Source of the DNA: an uncultured Slackia sp.
GTDB taxonomy: Bacteria; Actinomycetota; Coriobacteriia; Coriobacteriales; Eggerthellaceae
Reading direction: 5' to 3'
DNA: 7,198 nt
Assembly (NCBI GenBank): GCA_900555495.1
Contig: USLD01000072.1
Span: 1-7,198 of the forward strand
Shown here one piece after another: positions 1 through 6,064 of this stretch. Each line of letters starts with the position of its first letter. Position 1 is the stretch's first letter. Below the pieces are notes generated by a model. The model saw only the letters and a program-made list of their open reading frames with translations. It was not told the origin of the DNA and did no database searches. Made by a program: the position numbers and the translations under genes.

Positions 1-330
1 GGCATCGCACCTGAGGTGCTGACCGCCATCGTTTCCCGCGCCGTCGAGGAGGTCGAGGGCATCGCGTCCGTGGGCGTGAAGGACCTCGCCACCAACCTCG
101 TCTCCATGTTCTCCACCAAGTCCGTGCCCATGGGCGAGGACGTCGAGGCCGAGGTCGTCGACGACAAGCTTCGCCTGACCGTGCACCTCACGGTCTTCTT
201 CGGTTATCCGTTCAAGCCCCTGGCCGAGGCCGTGCGCGTCGCCGTCGCCAATGCCATCGACGCCCAAGTCGGCGTTGAGGTCGAGTGCGTGAACATCTGC
301 ATCGACAGCCTCGTCTTCCCCAAGGAGTAG
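1..330 (+). CDS. Asp23/Gls24 family envelope stress response protein, 5' end outside window
   Basis: The frame is open from the first base and ends at TAG 328-330, giving 109 residues; family members are usually about 110-130, so only a short N-terminal piece should be missing. A GTG at 16 is in frame, but the preceding residues GIAPE already match the family, so it is probably not the start. Visible family features are an early VEGIASVGV segment, a central alternating beta stretch (KLRLTVHLTVFFGYPF) and a C-terminal VNICIDSLVFPKE. Asp23/Gls24 (DUF322) proteins are small cytoplasmic or membrane-associated proteins linked to envelope stress; exact function here is unknown. AAGGAG near its 3' end serves the next start at 334, and asp23 followed by nusB is a familiar order. 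Serine codons are five TCC and one AGC with no TCG, unlike the genes further right. Confidence 0.85.
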   Translation, partial: GIAPEVLTAIVSRAVEEVEGIASVGVKDLATNLVSMFSTKSVPMGEDVEAEVVDDKLRLTVHLTVFFGYPFKPLAEAVRVAVANAIDAQVGVEVECVNICIDSLVFPKE

Positions 331-333
331 CGC

Positions 334-381
334 GTGGCAAGTCTCAAAGTCAATCGCGGGCGCACGCTCGCCCGCAGCCAG
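334..381 (+). pseudogene. nusB: 5' fragment of nusB (first 16 codons), cut at a junction
   Basis: A GTG start at 334 lies 3 bases after the asp23 stop, with AAGGAG (322-327) six bases upstream, so this is a well-formed translation start. The 16 codons give VASLKVNRGRTLARSQ. The RTLARSQ part fits the NusB N-terminal pattern of basic residues followed by AR..A.Q.L, and nusB commonly follows asp23. NusB is an RNA-binding transcription antitermination factor that works with NusE and NusA on rRNA operons. After codon 16 the frame no longer resembles NusB: it continues to TAG 697-699 purely as the reverse of leuC. The gene is therefore broken or falsely joined here. The NusB identification rests on a few residues and context, from memory. 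Confidence 0.5.
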
Positions 382-382
382 G
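361..382. other. Junction between an asp23-nusB segment and the leuC 3' side
   Basis: Read on the plus strand, these bases encode RTLARSQ, continuing the NusB-like start. Read on the minus strand, they encode ILAAGERA, the conserved LeuC stretch after CGPCLGGHMG. To the left, only the asp23/nusB reading makes sense; to the right, only leuC does. About 22 bases thus fit both genes, so the breakpoint cannot be placed more finely. This is what a short shared word joining two unrelated sequences would leave, either an assembly chimera or a microhomology-mediated rearrangement. Confidence 0.65.
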
Positions 383-1491
383 ATGCCCATGTGGCCGCCC
401 AGGCAGGGGCCGCAGGTCGGGGTGGACATGATGGCACCCGCCTCGATGAATATCTCGGCGAGGCCTTCGCGGATGCACTGCAGATAGACTTCCTGCGTGG
501 CGGGGATGACGATCGTGCGCACTCCGTCGGCCACGTGGCGTCCGCGCATGATCTCTGCGGCGGCGCGCATGTCTTCGATGCGGCCGTTGGTGCAGCTGCC
601 GATCACGCTCTGCTGCACGGGAATGCCCGCCAGCTCGCCGACCGGCTTGGTGTTCTCGGGCAGGTGAGGAGCGGCCACGGTGGGCTGGATCGCGCTTAGG
701 TCGATGTCGATCACGCGCTCGTAGGCCGCGTCTTCGTCGGCGGCGAATTCGACGGGTTCGTGGCGCACGCGGTCTTTCATGTAGGCGCGCGTGGCGTCGT
801 CGACGGGGAAGATGCCGTTTTTGGCGCCCGCTTCGATGGCCATGTTGCAGATGGCGAAACGGTCGTCCATCGACAGGCTCGCTACGCCGTCGCCTGCGAA
901 TTCCATGCTTTGATACAGGGCGCCGTCCACGCCGATCATGCCGATGATGTGCAAAATCACGTCTTTGCCCGAAACCCACGGGGCCAAAGAGCCGGTCAGG
1001 TTGAACTTGATGGCCGAGGGCACGCGGAACCACGCCTTGCCCGTGGCCATGCCCGCCGCGACGTCGGTCGAGCCAACGCCGGTGGAAAACGCGCCCAGCG
1101 CGCCGTAGGTGCAGGTATGGCTGTCGGCGCCGATTACCAGGTCGCCTGCGGCCACGATGCCCTGCTCGGGCAGCAGCGCGTGTTCGATGCCCATGTTGCC
1201 TACGTCGAAGAAGTTCACCAGGTCGTGCTTTTTCGCGAACTCGCGGCACTCTTTGCACTGCTCGGCGCTTTTGATGTCCTTGTTCGGGGTGAAGTGGTCC
1301 ATGACCAGGGCCACTTTCTCGCGGTCGAAGACCTTGTCCATGCCGGCTTTGGCGAGTTCTCGAATCGCCACCGGACCGGTGATGTCGTTTGCCAAGGCCA
1401 GGTCGATATCGGCCTCGATCAGCTGGCCGGGCGACACGGAATCGAGCCCCGCGTGCGCCGCCAGGATTTTCTGGGTCATGGTCATGCTCAT
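361..1491 (-). pseudogene. leuC: 3-isopropylmalate dehydratase large subunit, C-terminus missing
   Basis: LeuC is the large subunit of the [4Fe-4S] enzyme that, with LeuD, isomerises 2- to 3-isopropylmalate in leucine synthesis. The frame starts at ATG 1491 and gives 377 recognisable residues. Seen motifs are DHFTPNKD (65-72), GADSHTCTYGALG (121-133), SCTNGR (299-304) and TCGPCLGGHMG (359-369). The presumed cluster ligands Cys300, Cys360 and Cys363 are all present. Resemblance stops at GERA, where about 45 more residues are expected (the family is about 420 long). The frame then stays open as the antisense of asp23 to the window edge, so no true stop is visible. The ribosome binding site AAGGAC (1509-1504) lies 12 bases before the start, rather far; ATGs at 1485 and 1479 are alternatives. 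It follows leuA by 72 bases. leuD and leuB, often next in such operons, are not seen. Related enzymes such as homoaconitase are possible, but leuA next door favours LeuC. Confidence 0.85.
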
Positions 1492-1518
1492 GATGGATCA
1501 GCCGTCCTTTTTCATAGT

Positions 1519-1554
1519 GGAGCGGAACGCCGGAAGCACGAGGCGCTCCGCTCC
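1519..1554 (-). promoter_or_regulatory. Intercistronic hairpin between leuA and leuC
   Basis: The arms 1519-1531 and 1542-1554 are complementary over 13 bases around a 10-base loop. In the minus-strand RNA every position pairs, with one G-U wobble. It begins ten bases after the leuA stop and ends before the leuC ribosome binding site. No T-run follows, so it is unlikely to be an intrinsic terminator. A role in mRNA processing or 3'-end protection of leuA is inference. Confidence 0.6.
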
Positions 1555-1563
1555 CGGTCGTTG

Positions 1564-3246
1564 TTAAGCCTGCGCCCTGTTGACGGCCGAAATCAAGCCG
1601 AGGATCGAGGCGGTGATGATGTCGTGATGCTCGCCGGCGCCCCAGACGATGCCGCCGTCGGGGCCGTCGATGCCCACATAGGCCGCTGCGCGGCTGTCGG
1701 AGCCGCGATCGAGCGCATGCTCGCTGTATGTGGCGATGTGCGCCTTCACGCCGAGCTTGGCCAGCGCGTCGCATACGGCATCCAAACGTCCGTTGCCGTT
1801 GCCTGCCGCATCCTGTTCGACCCCGTCGATATTCACCGTCAGAAACGCCTTGAACGCCTTGTTGTCGGCAGCATGCGTGAAATGGAAATCGAGCAGCTTC
1901 AGGCGGCCGTCGTGGTTGACGAACGTGTTGTGGAACACCTCGTTGACCTCTTCGGGAGCGAGTTCTTTATGCGCGTGGTCGGAAACGTCCTTCGACGCGT
2001 AGCTGAGCTCTTCGCGCATCTTGGGGGGCAGCACGTAGCCGTAGTTCTTCTCCAGGATATAGCCGATTCCGCCCTTGCCGCTTTGGCTGTTGATGCGGAT
2101 GACGTCGGTCTCGTAACGGCGCCCCACGTCGGCGGGATCGATGGGCAGATACGGGCAGGTCCAGTGCTCGCGATCGTGTTCTTCGCGCCACGCCAGGCCC
2201 TTGGCGATGGCGTCTTGATGGCTGCCCGAGAAGGCGGCGAACACCAGCTGGCCGGCATAGGGGGAGCGCGGGTTCACTTCCATACGCGTGACGCGCTCGT
2301 ACATTTCGACGATGCCGGGCATGTCGCTGAAGTCGAGCATGGGGTCTACTCCGTGCGAGAACAGGTTTCCTGCCAACGTGACCAGGTCGACGTTGCCCGT
2401 TCGTTCGCCGTTGCCGAACAAGGTGCCTTCGACGCGGTCGGCGCCGGCCAGAACGCCCAGTTCGGCACAGGCGACGCCCGTGCCGCGGTCGTTATGCGGA
2501 TGCAGGCTCACTTCGACGGCTTCGCGATAGTGCAGGTTCTTGCTCATGTATTCGACCTGGCTTGCATAAACGTGCGGCGAGCTCATCTCGACGGTTGCGG
2601 GCAGGTTGATGACGGCTTTGCGCTCGGGCGTGGGTTGCCAGACGTCCAGAACCGCATTGCATACTTCGAGCGCGTATTCGGGTTCGGTTCCCGTGAAGCT
2701 TTCGGGGCTGTATTCGAATCGGTAATTGTCATGGCCTGCGGATTCGGTGAGCTCTTTGAGCAGCTTCGCGCCTTCGACGGCGATCTGTTTGATCTGCTCT
2801 TTGTCTTTTTTGAACACTTGCTCGCGCTGGGCGACGCTCGTGGAGTTGTAGACATGGACGATCACGGGGGTCTTGCAGCCTTCGAGGGCGGCGAAGGTTT
2901 TCTTGATGATATGCTCGCGCGCCTGCGTGAGGACCTGGATGGTCACGTCTTCGGGGATCATGTCGTTTTCGATCAGCGTGCGCGCCAGCTCGAATTCCGT
3001 TTCGCTTGCGGCGGGGGAGCCGATTTCGATTTCTTTGAATCCCAGGGCGACGAGTTTCTTGAAGAACTCGAGCTTCTCGTCGAGGCTCATGGGGATGACC
3101 AGTGCTTGATTGCCGTCGCGCAGGTCGACGCTGCACCATTTCGGCGCGACGTCGATGCTGTCTTTGTGCACCCAGTCGAAGCACGGCTCGGGGGGCATGT
3201 GGTATCCACGCATGTACTTGACGTGATTGGGCATTCCTGAGGTCAT
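1564..3246 (-). CDS. leuA: 2-isopropylmalate synthase (LeuA type 2)
   Basis: This enzyme condenses acetyl-CoA with 2-oxoisovalerate to 2-isopropylmalate, the committed step of leucine synthesis, in the cytoplasm. The protein has 560 residues, the usual size of the longer LeuA class. The HMGL-like TIM barrel shows CSVDLRDGNQAL (38-49), carrying the metal-binding Asp and catalytic Arg, EIGSPAASE (74-82), NLPATVEMSSPHVYA (214-228), the metal-binding HPHND (249-253) and GTLFGNGERTGNVDL (274-288). A linker follows, then a C-terminal LeuA dimer/regulatory domain from about residue 440, so leucine feedback inhibition is likely from family knowledge. I chose ATG 3246 over GTG 3255 because the ribosome binding site AAAGGTGG (3259-3252) overlaps that GTG and sits 5 bases before the ATG. 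It lies 177 bases downstream of ilvA and 72 upstream of leuC on the same strand. Confidence 0.96.
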   Translation of the reverse strand: MTSGMPNHVKYMRGYHMPPEPCFDWVHKDSIDVAPKWCSVDLRDGNQALVIPMSLDEKLEFFKKLVALGFKEIEIGSPAASETEFELARTLIENDMIPEDVTIQVLTQAREHIIKKTFAALEGCKTPVIVHVYNSTSVAQREQVFKKDKEQIKQIAVEGAKLLKELTESAGHDNYRFEYSPESFTGTEPEYALEVCNAVLDVWQPTPERKAVINLPATVEMSSPHVYASQVEYMSKNLHYREAVEVSLHPHNDRGTGVACAELGVLAGADRVEGTLFGNGERTGNVDLVTLAGNLFSHGVDPMLDFSDMPGIVEMYERVTRMEVNPRSPYAGQLVFAAFSGSHQDAIAKGLAWREEHDREHWTCPYLPIDPADVGRRYETDVIRINSQSGKGGIGYILEKNYGYVLPPKMREELSYASKDVSDHAHKELAPEEVNEVFHNTFVNHDGRLKLLDFHFTHAADNKAFKAFLTVNIDGVEQDAAGNGNGRLDAVCDALAKLGVKAHIATYSEHALDRGSDSRAAAYVGIDGPDGGIVWGAGEHHDIITASILGLISAVNRAQA

Positions 3247-3251
3247 GGGAG

Positions 3252-3259
3252 CCACCTTT
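3252..3259 (-). promoter_or_regulatory. Ribosome binding site that sets the leuA start
   Basis: AAAGGTGG on the minus strand ends 5 bases before ATG 3246 (spacer CTCCC). The in-frame GTG at 3255 falls inside this site, so it cannot use it, which favours the ATG. Confidence 0.7.
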
Positions 3260-3348
3260 CGTGAGGCCGGTCCGCTTACGCGAACGGTTCGTCGGAAAAG
3301 AAAGGCTGCCTCGCGTTAATCCGGTCGTCTTCCGCACGAGGAGCCGAT

Positions 3349-3364
3349 GCGGGCGCGAGCCCGC
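3349..3364 (-). promoter_or_regulatory. GC hairpin in the ilvA-leuA gap
   Basis: Six-base arms GCGGGC and GCCCGC surround a 4-base loop. A weaker outer pairing of CGAG (3337-3340) with CTCG (3365-3368) may extend it. No T-run follows on the minus strand, so a terminator for ilvA is not supported. It would lie in the leuA leader if the promoter candidate at 3384-3414 is real. Confidence 0.4.
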
Positions 3365-3383
3365 CTCGAGATGAGACGATGGA

Positions 3384-3414
3384 TTTATAAGGCGCAGACC
3401 CGCAGGAGCCGCAA
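3384..3414 (-). promoter_or_regulatory. Candidate leuA promoter
   Basis: On the minus strand, TTGCGG (3414-3409) is followed by TATAAA (3389-3384) at a 19-base spacing, or TTATAA at 18. This is the only AT-rich -10-like word in the 177-base gap between ilvA and leuA. The -35 matches only moderately and the spacing is long, so it is a candidate only. Transcription reading through from ilvA is equally possible. Confidence 0.35.
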
Positions 3415-3423
3415 CGGCGACCC

Positions 3424-4635
3424 CTAAAGGTGCGCCTGGATAAGCTTGGGTTTGAAGCCGCCCGATTGCAGGGCATTGACGATCTGGTGTTTGTGGTCGG
3501 TTCCGAATGCCTCGATCGTGACGCGAAGCTCCACGGCGGCATTGCGGTTCGTGCTGACGAACTGGTTGTGGTCGAGCCTTATGACGTTGCCGTTGTTTTC
3601 GGCGACGATGCTGGCTACGCGCACCAGTTCGCCAGGGCGGTCGGGGAGAAGCACCGATACGGTGAACACGCGGTCGCGCATGATCAGGCCGTGTTGGATG
3701 ACCGACGACATGGTGATGACGTCCATATTGCCGCCCGACAGGATGGCTACGACCTTCTTGTTTTCAGGAGGCAGGTGCTTGAGCGCCGCGACGGTCAGCA
3801 GGCCGGAGTTTTCGACGACCATCTTGTGGTTCTCGACCATGTCGAGGAAGGCGACGATCAGTTCGTCGTCGTCGATCGTGATGATGTCGTCGATGTTCTC
3901 CTGGATGTAGGGGAAGATCTTATCGCCCGGTTGCTGGACCGCGGTGCCGTCGGCGATGGTGCTTACATGGGGCAGTTTCACTACGTGGCCGGCTTCCAGC
4001 GATGCTTTCATGCACGCCGCATTGGCCGGTTCGACGCCGATGACTTTGATATGGGGGTTGAGCAGTTTCGCCAGCGTGGATACGCCTGTCGCCAGGCCGC
4101 CGCCGCCGATCGGAACCAAGATAGTGTCGACCAGGGGCAGTTCCTGCACGATTTCCATGGTGATCGTGCCCTGGCCGGTGGCTACAGCCGGGTCGTTGAA
4201 GGGATGGATGAAGGTGTAGCCTTCTTCTTCGGCGAGCTGCAGGGCCTTCTCGCAGGCTTCGTCGTAAACATCGCCGTACAGAACCACTTCGGCGCCGTAG
4301 TGTTTGGTGCGCTCGACTTTGATCAGCGGGGTAGTGGTGGGCATGACGACCACCGATTTCACGCCGCAGCGCGAAGCGGCGAAGGCGACGCCCTGGGCAT
4401 GGTTGCCTGCCGATGCGGTGATCAGTCCGCGGGAGCGCTCTTCGTCGCTCAGCGTGCTGATCTTATAATATGCTCCGCGGACCTTGTAGGCTCCGGTGCG
4501 CTGCATGTTCTCGGGCTTGAAGAACACCTTGTTGCCGGTTTGGGCGCTGAAATGCGGGCTCTCGACGAGCTCCGTTTTCAAGGTGACTTCGCGTACTTTC
4601 GCGGCGGCTTCTTCGAATGTGTCCAACGTGAGCAT
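3424..4635 (-). CDS. ilvA: Threonine ammonia-lyase with C-terminal ACT domain
   Basis: This PLP enzyme deaminates threonine to 2-oxobutanoate, the entry to isoleucine synthesis. The protein has 403 residues, the medium-length class with one ACT domain. QRTGAYKVRGA carries the expected Schiff-base lysine at Lys51, SAGNHAQGVA (75-84) is the substrate loop, and GGGGLATG (177-184) is the phosphate-binding glycine loop. The C-terminal 80 residues (324-403, beginning FTVSVLLPDRPGEL) are an ACT domain, suggesting allosteric control. ATG 4635 has AGAGGA (4648-4643) seven bases upstream. It shares a strand with leuA and leuC and is divergent from ridA. Catabolic TdcB-type enzymes look similar, and many proteins of this medium class are annotated as either; the leucine-gene neighbours favour a biosynthetic role, which is inference. 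Confidence 0.93.
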   Translation of the reverse strand: MLTLDTFEEAAAKVREVTLKTELVESPHFSAQTGNKVFFKPENMQRTGAYKVRGAYYKISTLSDEERSRGLITASAGNHAQGVAFAASRCGVKSVVVMPTTTPLIKVERTKHYGAEVVLYGDVYDEACEKALQLAEEEGYTFIHPFNDPAVATGQGTITMEIVQELPLVDTILVPIGGGGLATGVSTLAKLLNPHIKVIGVEPANAACMKASLEAGHVVKLPHVSTIADGTAVQQPGDKIFPYIQENIDDIITIDDDELIVAFLDMVENHKMVVENSGLLTVAALKHLPPENKKVVAILSGGNMDVITMSSVIQHGLIMRDRVFTVSVLLPDRPGELVRVASIVAENNGNVIRLDHNQFVSTNRNAAVELRVTIEAFGTDHKHQIVNALQSGGFKPKLIQAHL

Positions 4636-4656
4636 GGGCGGTTCCTCTTTGCTGCT

Positions 4657-4684
4657 TTAACAATTTAGTGTAGTAAAGTAGTAT
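4657..4684 (+). promoter_or_regulatory. Candidate ridA promoter
   Basis: TTAACA (4657-4662; five of six consensus positions) and TAGTAT (4679-4684; four of six) are separated by 16 bases, in an AT-rich patch standing out from GC-rich surroundings. It would give a ridA leader of about 110 bases. Confidence 0.45.
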
Positions 4685-4685
4685 A
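4680..4685 (-). promoter_or_regulatory. Candidate ilvA -10 box
   Basis: TATACT on the minus strand (4685-4680) matches five of six -10 positions and lies 45 bases before the ilvA start. I see no good -35 at the right distance. It overlaps the ridA -10 candidate on the other strand almost completely. The missing -35 could mean an activated promoter, or a wrong call. Confidence 0.35.
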
Positions 4686-4686
4686 G

Positions 4687-4706
4687 CCATTCAGGCGGCC
4701 GAATGG
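4687..4706. promoter_or_regulatory. Imperfect palindrome, candidate operator
   Basis: CCATTC (4687-4692) and GAATGG (4701-4706) are perfect inverted arms around an 8-base GC centre. The site lies right next to the overlapping -10 candidates in the ilvA-ridA divergent region, where a regulator could affect both genes. No regulator gene is visible in the window. Confidence 0.35.
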
Positions 4707-4733
4707 CAGAGGATTATCGTGCTCGGGCGAAAA

Positions 4734-4793
4734 CTTTCAAGTCTTGTAACAAAGCGCTCGACGCCCGCGGAAGACGGCCGTCTTTTTTGAAAG
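4734..4793 (+). promoter_or_regulatory. Attenuator-like leader of ridA
   Basis: The perfect palindrome AAGACGGCCGTCTT (4771-4784) runs into a T tract ending at 4788, resembling a short intrinsic terminator just before the ridA ribosome binding site. An upstream GTCTT (4741-4745) can pair with the same AAGAC (4771-4775) as an alternative. CTTTCAA (4734-4740) is complementary to TTGAAAG (4787-4793), which overlaps the ribosome binding site. The stems are only 5-7 bases, so regulation is a hypothesis. Confidence 0.35.
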
Positions 4794-4801
4794 GAGCAGC
4801 T

Positions 4802-5182
4802 ATGAAGACTATCGCGACGAATCAGGCGCCTGCGGCTATCGGACCCTATGTCCAGGGGAATATCGTCGGCAACCTTTTGTTCGCATCGGGCCAGATCGCG
4901 CTCGATCCTCAGACGGGCGAACTCGTCGGAGCGACGACCGAAGAACAGACCGTGCAGGTTATGAAGAACGTCGCCGCCCTGCTCGAGGCGGCGGGAACCG
5001 ATTTCGACCATGTAGTGAAAACTACCTGCTTCCTTGACGACATGGATGATTTCACGGCGTTCAACGAGGTATATGCGCGCTCGTTTTCCGGCCATCTTCC
5101 CGCACGTTCGGCGGTCGCCGTCGACAGGCTCCCGAAGGGCGCGCTCGTCGAGGTCGAAGTTATCGCCGTCGTCGGCGAATAG
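4802..5182 (+). CDS. ridA: RidA family enamine/imine deaminase
   Basis: RidA (YjgF/YER057c/UK114) hydrolyses reactive enamine/imine intermediates such as 2-aminoacrylate and 2-aminocrotonate, made by PLP enzymes including threonine ammonia-lyase, to 2-oxoacids and ammonia. The 126-residue length is typical. Seen motifs are the N-terminal AIGPYVQG (12-19), LLFASGQIALDP (25-36), QTVQVMKNVAALLEAAG (49-65) and PARSAVAV with the carboxylate-binding Arg102, then LVEVEVIAV with the conserved Glu in 117-119. ATG 4802 has AAAGGAG (4790-4796) five bases upstream; an in-frame ATG at 4703 would add 33 unlike residues and has no support. It is divergent from ilvA, its natural metabolic partner. The ABC ATPase starts 2 bases after its stop, so the two are probably co-translated. 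Confidence 0.95.
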   Translation: MKTIATNQAPAAIGPYVQGNIVGNLLFASGQIALDPQTGELVGATTEEQTVQVMKNVAALLEAAGTDFDHVVKTTCFLDDMDDFTAFNEVYARSFSGHLPARSAVAVDRLPKGALVEVEVIAVVGE

Positions 5183-5184
5183 CC

Positions 5185-6018
5185 ATGGGCCCGCACGATT
5201 CCGGCGGAGTCCATTGCGCCGCTCGTACCGCCCGTCCGCCTTTGTTCCGCATCAGGGACGCATCGGTGGTGCGCGCTGGATCGACTATTCTGCACGTGGA
5301 TGATTTCACGCTCGCCGAAGGGGAGCACCTGGCGCTTCTCGGACCGAACGGCGCGGGCAAATCGACGTTCATCAAGCTTCTGACGCGCGAGGTCATGCCT
5401 TTGTATCGCGATGTCGCCCCGGTTGTTTTCCGCGGCAACGAGCGCCCGACGCTTGCCGATATCAAATCGTGCTTCGGTGTGGTGAGCGCTTCGATGCATG
5501 AGCAGATCAGCGTGCATCTTCCTGTCATCGACATCGTGTGCGGCGGATTCTTCGGGACGCTCGGCCTGCCGCGCGGGGTGCAGGCCGATGCTTCGATGCG
5601 TGCCGCGGCTCTCGATGCGCTCGAAAAGCTCGGCATCGCCGACCTGTCCGCACGCGACGTCCTGACCCTTTCGACGGGGCAGGTGCGGCGCGTGCTCGTG
5701 GCGCGCGAGCTAGTGCACGACCCGCAGGTGCTCGTATTCGACGAGCCGTGCACGGGACTCGACCCTCAGGGCATGTATCAGATTCGCAGCACCATGCGTG
5801 CGCTTGCAGAGGAAGGCCGTTCGATCGTACTGGTCACGCATTATCCCGAAGACATCGTGCCTGCGATCGAGCGCGTCGTCTTGATCAAAGACGCCGCTAT
5901 TCGGGCTGACGGATCCAAGCGCGGTCTTTTGACCGACGAGACGATGTCCGACCTCTTCGATGCGCCGCTGCGTGTCGAAGAACGCGACGGCTGGTATGCG
6001 ATTCGCGGCGTTTTCTAG
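5185..6018 (+). CDS. Orphan ABC ATPase, ModF/YlmA-like
   Basis: This is a single ABC nucleotide-binding domain of 277 residues. Walker A is GPNGAGKST (53-61), the signature is LSTGQ (162-166) instead of LSGGQ, Walker B is VLVFDEP (182-188), the D-loop is GLD (191-193) and the H-loop His is 219 in VTHYPEDI. At the Q-loop the Gln is replaced: the segment reads FGVVSASMHEQ (97-107), resembling the VSSSL-type segment of E. coli ModF and relatives. The following GGFFGTLGLPRGV (120-132) also fits that group. There is no transmembrane segment and no permease gene in the window. ModF/YlmA-like proteins are poorly understood, so the substrate is unknown. The start is uncertain: ATG 5185 is 2 bases past the ridA stop without a clear ribosome binding site, suggesting coupling, and the first 19 or so residues look unconserved. 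Confidence 0.85.
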   Translation: MGPHDSGGVHCAARTARPPLFRIRDASVVRAGSTILHVDDFTLAEGEHLALLGPNGAGKSTFIKLLTREVMPLYRDVAPVVFRGNERPTLADIKSCFGVVSASMHEQISVHLPVIDIVCGGFFGTLGLPRGVQADASMRAAALDALEKLGIADLSARDVLTLSTGQVRRVLVARELVHDPQVLVFDEPCTGLDPQGMYQIRSTMRALAEEGRSIVLVTHYPEDIVPAIERVVLIKDAAIRADGSKRGLLTDETMSDLFDAPLRVEERDGWYAIRGVF

Positions 6019-6022
6019 ATCG

Positions 6023-6042
6023 GCGCCGCATGCGGCTGGCGC
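6023..6042. promoter_or_regulatory. Inverted repeats between the ABC and dehydrogenase genes
   Basis: The 46-base gap contains a perfect 12-base palindrome, GCCGCATGCGGC (6025-6036). It also holds an alternative hairpin of GCGCC (6023-6027) with GGCGC (6038-6042). There is no T-run. It could be an operator or a weak intercistronic hairpin, or chance in GC-rich DNA. Confidence 0.3.
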
Positions 6043-6064
6043 ATCGACAGCAAGGAGGAACGAT

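Noticed and set aside
361..699. Plus-strand frame from 334 to 699 as a complete novel gene
   Set aside because: Only its first 16 codons are sensible; the rest is the reverse of leuC.
1498..1515. Five-codon open frame (MKKDG) before leuC, possible leader peptide
   Set aside because: It has no ribosome binding site of its own and no leucine codons. Its AAGGAC is better explained as the leuC ribosome binding site.
350..1774. Minus-strand open frame of 474 codons
   Set aside because: It is an Arg/His-rich out-of-frame reading of leuC and the end of leuA. The true leuC frame starts at 1491.
760..3240. Long plus-strand open frame of 826 codons opposite leuA and leuC
   Set aside because: It lies antisense to clearly recognisable leuA and leuC, crosses their intergenic gap, resembles no family and reflects GC-rich codon bias.
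3247..3423. Leucine-rich leader peptide or T-box before leuA
   Set aside because: No ATG occurs in the gap on the minus strand. The GTG frame from 3337 has no leucine run, and the AAAGGTGG near leuA is a plain ribosome binding site without other T-box elements.
3430..4668. Plus-strand open frame of 412 codons opposite ilvA
   Set aside because: It is antisense to a complete ilvA with all motifs, and its own protein is unlike any family I know.
4703..4801. N-terminally extended ridA from ATG 4703
   Set aside because: The extra 33 residues lie in the leader and are unlike RidA. ATG 4802 has an excellent ribosome binding site and gives the normal family length.
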